This document shows, piece by piece, positions 26,513-37,379 of a DNA stretch of 57,853 nucleotides (positions are counted from its first letter, which is position 1; every line of letters starts with the position of its first letter). Position numbers and translations under genes: made by a program. Origin of the DNA: Terriglobia bacterium (lineage in GTDB: Bacteria; Acidobacteriota; Terriglobia; Terriglobales; Acidobacteriaceae); contig JAIQGL010000036.1 of NCBI GenBank assembly GCA_020072585.1, positions 1-57,853 on the forward strand. The letters are read 5' to 3'. Below the pieces are notes generated by a model. It was given only the letters and a program-made list of their open reading frames with translations, did not search any database and had not been told where the DNA came from.

Positions 26513-26848
26513 TCATGCTTCAAAGGGGAAAGCATCCATCTCCGCATAGTAGATGAGAGCTTCCAATGGAGTCATCTGCCCCTTGTGAGACTTCGAAGAT
26601 TCTTGCCACTCCTCCAATAACTCACGGACAAGAAAGACTTCCAGGAAATAGTCCCATCCTTGGCTGGTGTACTGTTTGCCTCCCTCATCAATGTTCATGT
26701 CCACAATCGTTGCTTCCGACTCTGGATGAAAATGCCCCTCTATTTTTCTTGCGAAGACCGTGGGAACGATGGACTCTTTTTCTAGCCACGTCGCAGGAAA
26801 CCGTGACGGATCGCCGGTGATTTGATCGACTGCCTCTTTCAGGTTCAT
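26513..26848 (-). CDS. Small protein of unknown function between pyrG and kdsA
   Basis: A 111-residue acidic soluble protein, family not recognised. It has MNLKEAVDQITGDPSRFPATWLEKESIVPTVFARK at the start and a helical C-terminal half with TPLEALIYYAEMDAFPFEA. It sits 8 bases after the pyrG stop and 22 bases before kdsA, so it is almost certainly translated from the same message. Nothing seen ties it to nucleotide or KDO synthesis. Confidence 0.68.
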   Translation of the reverse strand: MNLKEAVDQITGDPSRFPATWLEKESIVPTVFARKIEGHFHPESEATIVDMNIDEGGKQYTSQGWDYFLEVFLVRELLEEWQESSKSHKGQMTPLEALIYYAEMDAFPFEA

Positions 26849-26856
26849 GCGGACAA

Positions 26857-28953
<2,097 letters not shown>

Positions 28954-31047
28954 ATGAGAAGGTCAAACCTGTTTTCCATCGTATGGTCTTCGAGACCACA
29001 TTTATGCACACAATTTTTAAACACACGGCCGAGCGCGGAGAGAAAGGCAAGTAGTTGTTCTCCGTGTCTCCGTGCCTCCGTGGTAGGTTTGGTTTTGGCG
29101 GCATGTTTGCTGTTACCCGCGGCCGCACAAACTCCAGCGCCCCAGCTTTCTGCCGATCTGTCGCACTCCCCCGGCTGGGTCGTCATCTCTGTTGATGAGT
29201 ATCAAAACTTGCGCACTCGCGCGTTTCCCACGGAGCGTGATCCTGAGCCGCCGCCCGTGGACGCCACACTTACCCGCGTCGATTATGACCTGCGCATTGC
29301 CGGTGAACTGGCGACGGGCCGCGCCAGCCTCACCGTTGACGTGCTGAAAGATGGATGGGTGCGCGTGCCGGTTCCCTCCGGCCTGTTGGTTCGCGAAGCC
29401 CGGCTCGATGGCAAACTTGTTTCGCTTGTTTCCGGAGGTCCGGGGAAGGGCGCGGGCCAGCTGTCCGCGGTGCTGGCCCATGCCGGCCGCGCCGTGCTTC
29501 TGCTCGACATCGCGTTGCCGGTGAATGCTTCCGCGGGTGAAGAGCGCATCTCGTTGCCCTCCACTTCGTCCGGCGTTACGCGCGCCTCAGTGCAACTGCC
29601 CCGCCTGGGTGTTGATGTCAAGTTGAGCGGCGGGCTTCTGGCGGAAAAGACAGAGGCCGGTGCAGAGAGCAGATGGCTGGCTTATGCCCGCGGCAATGAG
29701 CCGCTGACCTTTACCTGGCACAGAAAGATAGAGGACCATCACATCACGCTGCCGCTGCGCCAGCGGGGATCGCTCACGCAACTCACCAGTCTGGGTGAAG
29801 ATGCAACATCGCTTTATGCTGAAGTCAATCTTGAGGTCACGCAGGGCGCGGCGCGCGAAGCAAGGATCCAGCTCCCGGAAAATATCACCATCAATCAGGT
29901 TTCCGGAGCCATGGTGGCGGACTGGGAGGTCAAGGCCGGTGAGCTCGTTGTAACGTTTCTTGAGCCGGTGGAGCAGTCGGCGCGGTTTGTCATCACGGGT
30001 GAAACCAAGACGGCGCGTGATGGCCACGTTGAAATCGCACTGCTGCGCCTGCTCAACACTGAGCGCGATGCCGGCGGAGTCGCCGTGGAGGTGCTGGGCG
30101 CTGGCGAAATCAAAGACCTGAAGACGCAAGGGCTGGAGAACGCCGATGCCACCGAACTGGGAGATTACGTGGCCAGCCGGCAGTCGCCCTCCATGGTTGC
30201 TTTTCGCTTTCGTTCCGGTGACGCCAAAGCCTCGCGCGCACTGGCCGTAGACGTGGCGCGTTATGCGCAACAGGCCGTGCTCATGGCCAACATTGAAGAG
30301 GCGCGCTATCGCGTGCTGCTGAGCAAGGAAGGCAAGAGCCTGGTACAGGCGCAATACGCCATCCGCAACAACCAGAGAAATTTTTTGAAGATCACACTGC
30401 CTGCGGGTGCGGCCATCTGGAGCGCCTCTCTGGCTGGCAAGCCGGTACGTCCCGGCCAGGCGCCGGATGGAAGTCTGCTTCTGCCGCTGGAAAAATCACG
30501 CGCTGGAGAAGAATCACCGGCGTTTGTGCTGGAGATCTTTTACCTGGTCCGGCTGACTGCCTGGTCAGACAAGGGCAAGGCCACGCTTGCGCTGCCTGCA
30601 CTCGATCTGCCGGTATCGCGCACCGGATTGCTGCTCTACCATCCGCCGCTGTTCAAACTGGTTGCGGAGCCAGGCGCTTTTCGCGTAGAAACGTATGAAG
30701 CTCCCTCGGCTGACGCCTTCCGCGCCTTCGATGTAGGAACTGGTTCCGGGATTGCTCTTGCCGCCGCCACTCCGTTCTCCGCCAACGGCCTGCGCGGACG
30801 CAACAATGACAAGCAAATAGACGGCCAGAACAGCGGTGACAACGCTCCCCAATCCGCCACGCAAGCTCTGGTGGATAACTTCAAGACCAAATCTCTCGGC
30901 GGACGCGGCGCCAAGGTGCTGCCTATCCGGCCGTCGTTCCCGGCATTCGGTCCCTCGATATTTCTCGTCTCTGAATTGACGGCGGAAAATCACGCACCAG
31001 CACTGGAATTCAACTATCAGCGCGACAAGAAGGATGGTGGCAAATGA
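28954..31047 (+). CDS. Large secreted beta-rich protein, first of a paralogous pair
   Basis: A 697-residue exported protein of unknown family. The hydrophobic signal (VVGLVLAACLLLPAAAQ) begins only near residue 43. The preceding 40 residues are partly encoded by a dispersed CTCCGTGTCTCCGTGCCTCC repeat at 29058-29084. ATG 28954 has GAGAGG at good spacing; GTG 29080 would give a normal signal but lacks a binding site. The mature part is strand-rich (GWVVISVDEYQNLR, LTRVDYDLRIAGELATGRASLTV, WVRVPVPSGLLV), and the C-terminal tail GAKVLPIRPSFPAFGPSIFL matches the tail of the next protein. The stop overlaps the next start by 4 bases. Probably periplasmic or surface exposed. Confidence 0.75.
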   Translation: MRRSNLFSIVWSSRPHLCTQFLNTRPSAERKASSCSPCLRASVVGLVLAACLLLPAAAQTPAPQLSADLSHSPGWVVISVDEYQNLRTRAFPTERDPEPPPVDATLTRVDYDLRIAGELATGRASLTVDVLKDGWVRVPVPSGLLVREARLDGKLVSLVSGGPGKGAGQLSAVLAHAGRAVLLLDIALPVNASAGEERISLPSTSSGVTRASVQLPRLGVDVKLSGGLLAEKTEAGAESRWLAYARGNEPLTFTWHRKIEDHHITLPLRQRGSLTQLTSLGEDATSLYAEVNLEVTQGAAREARIQLPENITINQVSGAMVADWEVKAGELVVTFLEPVEQSARFVITGETKTARDGHVEIALLRLLNTERDAGGVAVEVLGAGEIKDLKTQGLENADATELGDYVASRQSPSMVAFRFRSGDAKASRALAVDVARYAQQAVLMANIEEARYRVLLSKEGKSLVQAQYAIRNNQRNFLKITLPAGAAIWSASLAGKPVRPGQAPDGSLLLPLEKSRAGEESPAFVLEIFYLVRLTAWSDKGKATLALPALDLPVSRTGLLLYHPPLFKLVAEPGAFRVETYEAPSADAFRAFDVGTGSGIALAAATPFSANGLRGRNNDKQIDGQNSGDNAPQSATQALVDNFKTKSLGGRGAKVLPIRPSFPAFGPSIFLVSELTAENHAPALEFNYQRDKKDGGK
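29058..29084 (-). repeat. Dispersed ACGGAGACACGGAGGCACGG-type repeat inside coding sequence
   Basis: The plus strand reads CTCCGTGTCTCCGTGCCTCC followed by GTGGT, the reverse complement of the repeat found at 55475-55505. Here it is translated as part of the N-terminal extension of the 28954 gene. Confidence 0.75.
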
Positions 31048-33320
31048 AAAAGCTCTTGGCAATCCTCATGATGTTTTCTGTCTATGCAATGGGCGCTGAA
31101 AATACTGCTCTTCCATTGCCCACAACCGGCAATGTAACGCTGACGCTGGCTGAGTACAACCGGCTCGTCGAATTGGCCGCAAAGTCGGGGAAGAAGCACG
31201 AAACACCGCCGATGCCGTATGCCATCAAGCGCGCGGAAATGAAGTTGCACGTGGCCAACCAGACCGTGCTGGGCACGGTGCAACTGGACGGCGAAGTTTT
31301 CAGCAAGGGCGCGGCCAAAGTGCCTCTGACCAGCGGCCTCACCATCCTCAATGCCCGCCAGGAAGGGAAGAGCCTGCCGTTGGAGCAGGAAGGTGCGACC
31401 TCAACCGCCATCCTGCCTGGAGCCGCGGAGTTTTCCGTCGCGCTGGAAACTGGTATGCAGCTCGCCATTGAAGCCGGACGCGCTTCATTCAGCCTGCCGG
31501 TGCCGGCAGCCGGAAGCGTCCGTCTTTCGCTGGTGATTCCCGGCGATCACAGCGTCGTGCGCATCAGCCCCGGCCTGATCACTTCGCGCACATCGGAAAA
31601 AGGGCAGACCACGCTCGAAGCCACGCTTGTACCGGGACAGCCCGCCACCATCTGGTGGGCGACGGGAGAGGTCCAGGTTCCAGTGGTGAAGCATGAAGTG
31701 CGTTTCCTTTCTGACGTGAAGACGCTGGTCACGGTAAACGACGAAGAACTGCGCATCGCCGCGCTGGCCGATATTGCGGTGGTGCAGGGCGATCCAACGC
31801 AGTTCGTGGTGGACGTGCCTGCCGGATATGAAATTACCGGAGCTTCCGGCGCCACCGTGGATTCAAGTGAAGTGGAGAACGGCAAGCTGGTCCTGCGGCT
31901 TAACTCCTCCACGCCGCGCAACCATGAGTTCCTTATCTCCATGGAGCGGCCTCTCACCGGCACAAAAGCTGATGCGCCTTTCCTCGGCTTTAAAGACACA
32001 CAGCGTGAAACCGGCGAAGTGCTGGTGGAAGGCGCCGGCGCCATGGAACTGACGGCAACAGAAGGCGGTGGCCTCAAGCGCATGGACCTGAAAGAGATCA
32101 ATCCATATTTGCGCTCGCTGGCGCGTTTCCCGCTACAGGCGGCATTCCGCTATCACCGCCAGCCCGCTGAGATTCCAACGCTCGCTTTGGAGTGGACGCG
32201 CTTTCCAGACAGCAATGTTCTTGCCGCCGTGGCTGAGCATGCTGTTGTTACAACCCTGGTGACGGTGGAAGGCCGCACGTTGACTGAAGTAAAGCTTACA
32301 GTAAAAAATCAGGCGCAGCCGTTCCTGAAAGTGGCTCTGCCCGCCGGCGCTACCATTGTCTCTGCCGACGTTGCCGGAGAAAAAGTTAAGCCCGTGCAAG
32401 GCCCGGACGGCAATCGCGTGCCGCTGCTGCGTCCCGGCTTCCGTCCTAACGGCCCTTACGAAGTGTCCTTTGTGTTCATGCTCTCCGGCACTCCATTCGC
32501 CAGGAAAGGCGGCTCTGAACTCGCTCTGCCCAGCATGGATGTACCGATCAGCCTGCTGGAGTGGGAGCTCTTTTTGCCGGAGCAATACAAGGTGAAAGAT
32601 TTTGGTGGCGACGCAATCGCAGCTAATCTTCTGCCAGCGGCAATGGTGGAGAATCCACGCAGCTACATTGCCGGTGCTTTCACTAACACGAACGGCAGTT
32701 TCGGTGTACGGGAGAACGAGGGAATGGATCAATTGGCGCAACTTGCTCCAGGTGTTGCTTCTGGTCCGCTTCAGGCGGGGCAGATCGGCGGTGTTGTAGT
32801 CGACCCACAAGGCGCAGTCATTCCTGGGGCGCAGGTGAAAATTACCAGTCTGGAGAATGGGGCCTCTACATCTACCACGACGGATGGCTCTGGCCGCTGG
32901 GTTGTTGTTGCGGGAATACCCTCGGGACGGGTCAAGATCGAGGTGATCGCACAAGGTTTTAAGACCTGGAACGGCAACGTTCGTTACGATGCCGGTCGTC
33001 CATCAAGGTATGACGCGCGCCTTAGCGTCGGAGAAGCTACAACAACGATTGAGGTCACGGCCGAGGCGCCGACGGTCGAAACTTCAATGACCACAGTTCG
33101 CGGAAAGAAGAAAGACCGCGACAAAGAGCGCGATGAAAAGAAGCTTGAGGGATTTGCACAGAACGGAGCGTCTTCCAACGTGCTCAATTTGCAAAAACGA
33201 GTGGCAGGCGTATTGCCGGTGCGCGTGGATGTGCCCCGGGCCGGGAACTCATACCGCTTTGCGCGCGCCCTGGTGCTCGATGAGGAAACGAAGGTGACGT
33301 TCAGCTACAAGACGAAGTGA
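31044..33320 (+). CDS. Large secreted paralogue with inserted carboxypeptidase-regulatory domain
   Basis: A 758-residue exported protein (signal MKKLLAILMMFSVYAMG) homologous along most of its length to the preceding gene: TLTLAEYNRL, AAKVPLTSGLTILNARQEGKSLPLEQEG, FLKVALPAGATIVSADVAGEKVKPVQGPDG. Residues about 581-680 form a carboxypeptidase-regulatory-like Ig domain (GGVVVDPQGAVIPGAQVKIT, WVVVAGIPSG, RYDARLSVGEATTTIEVTAEAP), the domain found at the N-terminus of acidobacterial TonB-type receptors. After a Lys/Asp/Glu-rich linker the family tail resumes (VAGVLPVRVDVPRAGNSYRF). The pair is translationally coupled (ATGA). No barrel is present, so it is not itself a receptor. Function unknown; an adhesive or scaffold role is possible. 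Confidence 0.82.
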   Translation: MKKLLAILMMFSVYAMGAENTALPLPTTGNVTLTLAEYNRLVELAAKSGKKHETPPMPYAIKRAEMKLHVANQTVLGTVQLDGEVFSKGAAKVPLTSGLTILNARQEGKSLPLEQEGATSTAILPGAAEFSVALETGMQLAIEAGRASFSLPVPAAGSVRLSLVIPGDHSVVRISPGLITSRTSEKGQTTLEATLVPGQPATIWWATGEVQVPVVKHEVRFLSDVKTLVTVNDEELRIAALADIAVVQGDPTQFVVDVPAGYEITGASGATVDSSEVENGKLVLRLNSSTPRNHEFLISMERPLTGTKADAPFLGFKDTQRETGEVLVEGAGAMELTATEGGGLKRMDLKEINPYLRSLARFPLQAAFRYHRQPAEIPTLALEWTRFPDSNVLAAVAEHAVVTTLVTVEGRTLTEVKLTVKNQAQPFLKVALPAGATIVSADVAGEKVKPVQGPDGNRVPLLRPGFRPNGPYEVSFVFMLSGTPFARKGGSELALPSMDVPISLLEWELFLPEQYKVKDFGGDAIAANLLPAAMVENPRSYIAGAFTNTNGSFGVRENEGMDQLAQLAPGVASGPLQAGQIGGVVVDPQGAVIPGAQVKITSLENGASTSTTTDGSGRWVVVAGIPSGRVKIEVIAQGFKTWNGNVRYDAGRPSRYDARLSVGEATTTIEVTAEAPTVETSMTTVRGKKKDRDKERDEKKLEGFAQNGASSNVLNLQKRVAGVLPVRVDVPRAGNSYRFARALVLDEETKVTFSYKTK

Positions 33321-33414
33321 GGCGGCAACAAGCTGCCAGAACCAGCTCGCGATTCACACGAAGAAAACGAGCCCAAGCAGGTCCGTGATCTTCGTGTTGA
33401 TTCGCGGCCGGTCT

Positions 33415-34734
33415 TTACTTCACGTATTTCGGCTGCTCGCCTTTGCTCCATGGATCGTAGTTATGCGCGAAGAGCACGCGGTCACGAATGGGCGGATGGT
33501 CGGCGTACCAGAAGACGAGAAAGTCATTGGGATATGGATAAGACAGTGACAATTCGCCCAGCACCTGAAAGGCGTGGGCCGCCGATTCCTGCGAGTTTGC
33601 ATTGATGCCGTGCGTGACCTCCAGACCATAGACGTCGGCATTGTGCTCAAGCTGGCGGCTGAAAGTACTGCCAATAGGCTGTGAAATTATGCTCATGATG
33701 GAGAAGATCAGCAACAGCATGGGCACCGCGGCCCAGTCGCCTAGTTCGCGCATGTGCCAGCGCGGCTGGAAGCGGGCGAAAGCCCAATTTGCAATCAGAT
33801 ACAGCAGGTAAAAGCCGATAAACAGTCCCACAGCGGTAGCAATGATTCCAATCACAATGTGGTTCAGGACGTAGTGACCCATTTCATGGCCGAAGACGAA
33901 CAGCGTTTCCGGTGTGCTGGCATTTTTGATGGTTGTGTCCCAGACCACCACGCGCTTGGAAGGGCCAAAGCCGGTCACATATGCATTGAGCGTGGTGACT
34001 TTCTCGCTGGCCTTCATCAGGAACATGCGGTCACGGGGGATTTCCAGGCCGCCACGCTGGGTGACTTTTTGGATCGCATCCACCAGTTGCGGATTGCTTT
34101 GGTCCAGCGGCTCAAACTTGTTGAACAGCGGATCGATCACGATGGGCGCGATGAAAATCAAAAAGATGATAAACGGGACGGCCATCAACCAGGTGTAAAA
34201 CCACCACCGGCGGGGACTTTTGCGAATGAGATTCGTAATGCCCCAGATCGCCAGCGTGAAAATGACCAGGGCAACTGCTTGTCCGACGAGGACATCACGG
34301 AACCACGATCCCCAGCCCTGCACGGAAAGAGCATATTGACGGCTAATGCTTTGCTGGTAGGCATCCAGCGGCAGGCCGAGCACGGTGAGAGTCAGCATGA
34401 GAAGAGGAACAAAAATCAGCGCCTGCACAAAGCGGTTTTTTGCCGCTTTCTCCGCCCAGTCGCGATATTTGGCTGCCACTCCCAGAGACAGAATTGCCAG
34501 CAGCACGATCAATGAATATGCGGTATCGATAACCCGCAGCTTGCCGCGCAGGTCGTACAGGGCCTTGGCTTTGGCCAACTTGTCAGGCGGAAGCGTGTAC
34601 TGCGAGGTCTGGGACGCGGGCGCACTTTGGACAGCCACGGAAGCGGGAGCAGCAGGAGGGGCCTGCGCGGTCACTCTCTGCGGCATCACGTTAAGGCAAA
34701 GCACGAGCAGAACAAGAGAACCGAGCAGCTTCAT
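33415..34734 (-). CDS. M48 family metallopeptidase, Ste24/CAAX-protease-like
   Basis: A 439-residue integral membrane zinc protease. The catalytic HEMGH is at about residues 283-287, with the third ligand Glu in QLEHNADVYGLE. About six or seven hydrophobic spans are visible (for example VIDTAYSLIVLLAILSLGVAA, FVQALIFVPLLMLTLTVLGL, IVIGIIATAVGLFIGFYLLY). The build matches the Ste24-like subgroup M48A. In bacteria such proteins are thought to handle membrane or misfolded proteins. The start at 34734 is chosen for its signal-like N-terminus and GGGAGG upstream. It is divergent from the 34903 gene. Confidence 0.88.
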   Translation of the reverse strand: MKLLGSLVLLVLCLNVMPQRVTAQAPPAAPASVAVQSAPASQTSQYTLPPDKLAKAKALYDLRGKLRVIDTAYSLIVLLAILSLGVAAKYRDWAEKAAKNRFVQALIFVPLLMLTLTVLGLPLDAYQQSISRQYALSVQGWGSWFRDVLVGQAVALVIFTLAIWGITNLIRKSPRRWWFYTWLMAVPFIIFLIFIAPIVIDPLFNKFEPLDQSNPQLVDAIQKVTQRGGLEIPRDRMFLMKASEKVTTLNAYVTGFGPSKRVVVWDTTIKNASTPETLFVFGHEMGHYVLNHIVIGIIATAVGLFIGFYLLYLIANWAFARFQPRWHMRELGDWAAVPMLLLIFSIMSIISQPIGSTFSRQLEHNADVYGLEVTHGINANSQESAAHAFQVLGELSLSYPYPNDFLVFWYADHPPIRDRVLFAHNYDPWSKGEQPKYVK

Positions 34735-34902
34735 GGAAGCAGCCTCCCTCAAAGATTGTACGGAACCGGGCAAGATAGCAGAAAACGGCTTTTTTCTAAA
34801 ATCCTGGGCGAAGCAAAGGGTCCTATTACATTGAGACGAACCAAAGCAACTCACATTTCACCCCAGGGTTATAAAATAGGAGTGTATTCCTTAAGTGCAT
34901 CC

Positions 34903-35868
34903 ATGATTGTGTCTCGATTCTTCCGGATCATCCCCTTTCTGGTCATGCTGGCTCTCATGTTGTTCTGTGTGCCTGCCGGCGCGCAGCAAAATCCCAAACG
35001 GCTCATCATGAAAGATGGCTCGTATCAGGCGGCCACCAGGTGGGAGATCAACGGGGAACGGGTGCGTTATTACAGTGCTGAGCGCTATGACTGGGAGGAA
35101 CTTCCCAAGGACCTGGTGGATTGGCCGGCCACGGAAAAATACAACGCGGACCTCATTGGCCGGCGCGACGAGACCATCAAGGAAATTGCCAAGGCCGATG
35201 AAGCCGACGAGCGCGAAGCGCCGCTGATTGTCCCCGGTCTGCGTCTGCCGAATACTGGCGGTGTCTTTCTGCTGGATACGTTCAAGGGACAGCCGCAGCT
35301 GGTGGAACTGGTCCAGAACGGAAGCGAACTCAACAAGCACACCGGCCGAAACATCTTGCGGTCCGCCATCAACCCGATTGCGCTTTCTTCCACACAGACC
35401 CTTGAACTCAAGGGCGAGCATGCCCGCGTGCAAGCGCACGTGGCGCAACCGGTCATCTATCTGAATGTGGATACCGCTGACAATTCTCAGCCGGCATTCA
35501 CGCAAAAGCCTTCTGATAAAGACCAGCAGCCCAACCATTACGGCATTGTTCGTGTGGAGAGCAAGAAGGACATGCGCATCGTGGGCAAGCTGAACGTTGC
35601 TGTGTACGGCAAGGTCAGCCAGAAGGAAGCCTGGATACCGCTGACCAGCGCTCCTCTGGGTGACTGGATGAAGCTCACTCCAGCAGAGCCGCTGCCCCCA
35701 GGCGAATATGCAGTGGTGGAGTTGCTGGATAAAAAGCAGATCAACCTGTTCGTCTGGGATTTTGGCATTGATCCTGCCGCACCGGCGAACGCTTCTGCCT
35801 GGGCGCCACGACCAGCAGACCAGGGCAATACCAACCAGATACCGGCGCTGGAGAAGAGGCCGAAGTAG
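34903..35868 (+). CDS. Secreted protein of unknown function
   Basis: A 321-residue exported protein with a signal peptide (FFRIIPFLVMLALMLFCVPAGAQ). The first mature block, RLIMKDGSYQAATRWEINGERVRYYSAERYDWEELPKDLVDW, resembles an SH3-like or LSm-like strand set seen in other acidobacterial secreted proteins. Then comes a charged helix, and the rest is strand-rich, ending KKQINLFVWDFGID. No catalytic motif is seen. A TATAAAAT lies about 30 bases upstream (34870-34877). ATG 34903 is taken because it opens directly into the signal peptide; the longer frame would overlap the M48 gene's start. Confidence 0.72.
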   Translation: MIVSRFFRIIPFLVMLALMLFCVPAGAQQNPKRLIMKDGSYQAATRWEINGERVRYYSAERYDWEELPKDLVDWPATEKYNADLIGRRDETIKEIAKADEADEREAPLIVPGLRLPNTGGVFLLDTFKGQPQLVELVQNGSELNKHTGRNILRSAINPIALSSTQTLELKGEHARVQAHVAQPVIYLNVDTADNSQPAFTQKPSDKDQQPNHYGIVRVESKKDMRIVGKLNVAVYGKVSQKEAWIPLTSAPLGDWMKLTPAEPLPPGEYAVVELLDKKQINLFVWDFGIDPAAPANASAWAPRPADQGNTNQIPALEKRPK

Positions 35869-35875
35869 TTTCTTC

Positions 35876-36064
35876 TGAAATCCCGAATCCCGCGCAGCGG
35901 GTGAGGGAACCCTATCATCCTGCAAGTCATTGAAGGTTTACGATCAGCGGCACAAAGAATTTAGCCACGAATTGACGCGAATCTTTATGGGTTCGTTTTC
36001 TTCGGGGGTATTCGCTTGAAGATTCTTGTCAGGGTAGGGTTCCCTCGCTCCGCTCGGGATTACA
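35876..36064. repeat. Intergenic element with inverted ends between convergent genes
   Basis: The left end (35876-35918) reads GAAATCCCGAATCCCG and later GAGGGAACCCTATC. The right end, on the other strand (36064 back to about 36030), reads GTAATCCCGAGCGGAGCGAG and GGAACCCTACCC. The inner part contains TTAGCCACGAATTGACGCGA, a common intergenic filler in this group. Together they form an inverted-repeat element of about 190 bp with no coding potential, possibly a miniature mobile element or paired hairpins. Confidence 0.5.
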
Positions 36065-36071
36065 GAAAAAG

Positions 36072-37136
36072 CTACTTCAGTATCCCCTGCTGGGCCACGG
36101 CGATATTGTCACGGGTGGAGTTTTTCACCATGTACATCATTTCGTCGGCCTGGCGGATGATTTCGTGTGAGCTCTTGGCGTCTTCAGGATAGGTAGCCAG
36201 CCCCATGCTACAGCGGACGTTCAGGTTCAATCCGTCTTCCGATAAGAAGACAGTCTTGCGCATCATGTCCTGGATACGCTTGGCCACCACCAGCGCGGAG
36301 TGCTTGTCCGTCTGCGGCAACAGGATCACGAATTCGTCGCCGCCGTAGCGGAAGGCGTAGTCAATCAGGCGCAGTTGTGACTTGATCTTGAATCCAATTT
36401 CCTGCAGCAGCTTGCTGCCCACCAGATGGCCGTACGTGTCATTGACGTGCTTAAAGTGGTCCAGGTCAAGAAAGATCACGCTGAACTCATAGCCAAAGCG
36501 TGCGGAGCGGTAGACCTCGGCTTCAAGCGTTTTATAAAGATGCCGGGCGTTATAGAGGCCCGTGCAATCGTCAGTGATGGTGAGTTCCTGGATCTTCTCC
36601 ACCGCGCGGGCATTATCAATGGCAATGGCGGCGTAATCGCAGAGTGCATGCAGGAAAAACATTTCCTGCTCGCCAAAACTCTCCATGGCGCAGTTGATGA
36701 GCTGGATCACTCCCAGCACGCGGTGTTTCGATTGCAACGGCACGCAGATGATCGAGCGGGTCTTCCACTTGGTCATTTCGTCAATGCGTTTGGCAAAGCG
36801 GGGATCGTTGTAAACATCAGGGACGATCAAAGACTCGCCGTGCCGGGCCACCCAGCCCGCAATTCCTTCGCCGACCTTAAGCCGAACGGTCTTGAGCGTT
36901 TCGGCAGCATCACCCACGGCAATGGCGAAATAGAGCTCGTCCTTTTGTTCATCGACCATCAGCAGGGACCAGGTGTCCGGACGGAAGAATTCCGCCATCT
37001 TGTCCATGATGGTTTGCAGAATTGAATCGAGATTCAGCGACGAGGTCAGGGCCTTCGCCACGTCATTAAATATGGCGACTTCCTGTAGCTGCCTCTTTGT
37101 CCTGCGTTCAGGTCCTGATCCTGCTGGCTCGTTCAT
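36072..37136 (-). CDS. GAF-GGDEF diguanylate cyclase
   Basis: A 354-residue cytoplasmic signalling protein. The N-terminal two thirds is a GAF domain (VAKALTSSLNLDSILQTIMDKM, VGEGIAGWVARHGESLIVPDV, SIICVPLQSKHRVLGVIQLIN), followed by a GGDEF domain (DCTGLYNARHLYKTLE, VIFLDLDHFKHVNDTYGHLVGS, FRYGGDEFVILLPQ). The active-site GGDEF is intact, and RLID five residues upstream is a canonical inhibitory I-site, so product feedback by c-di-GMP is expected. No membrane span. A PilZ protein (57000) could be a receptor, but they are far apart. The GAF ligand is unknown. Confidence 0.93.
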   Translation of the reverse strand: MNEPAGSGPERRTKRQLQEVAIFNDVAKALTSSLNLDSILQTIMDKMAEFFRPDTWSLLMVDEQKDELYFAIAVGDAAETLKTVRLKVGEGIAGWVARHGESLIVPDVYNDPRFAKRIDEMTKWKTRSIICVPLQSKHRVLGVIQLINCAMESFGEQEMFFLHALCDYAAIAIDNARAVEKIQELTITDDCTGLYNARHLYKTLEAEVYRSARFGYEFSVIFLDLDHFKHVNDTYGHLVGSKLLQEIGFKIKSQLRLIDYAFRYGGDEFVILLPQTDKHSALVVAKRIQDMMRKTVFLSEDGLNLNVRCSMGLATYPEDAKSSHEIIRQADEMMYMVKNSTRDNIAVAQQGILK

Positions 37137-37379
37137 TTAGGGGGTTGATCCTTCTAGCTGTGACTGAGAAAAAATACTCGAACTTTTTGCGTATTATCGC
37201 TTGATTTTACGAAATCGGCAACCGGACAATAGACCTGAAACCTTCGGGTAATAGCCCTTACGTACCCTGAAAGTAGTTGTCGAATCAACAGTTACGGGGT
37301 ATTTTGTTAACTGTTGAGGTTGGATTTTCCTAATCATGGGCAATTAACTGATTTACCGGCTAAGGGCGATGGGACTGCC

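Noticed and set aside
33754-34515. 253-residue plus-strand frame opposite the M48 protease
   Set aside because: Antisense shadow; the minus strand has HEMGH and membrane spans of a known family.
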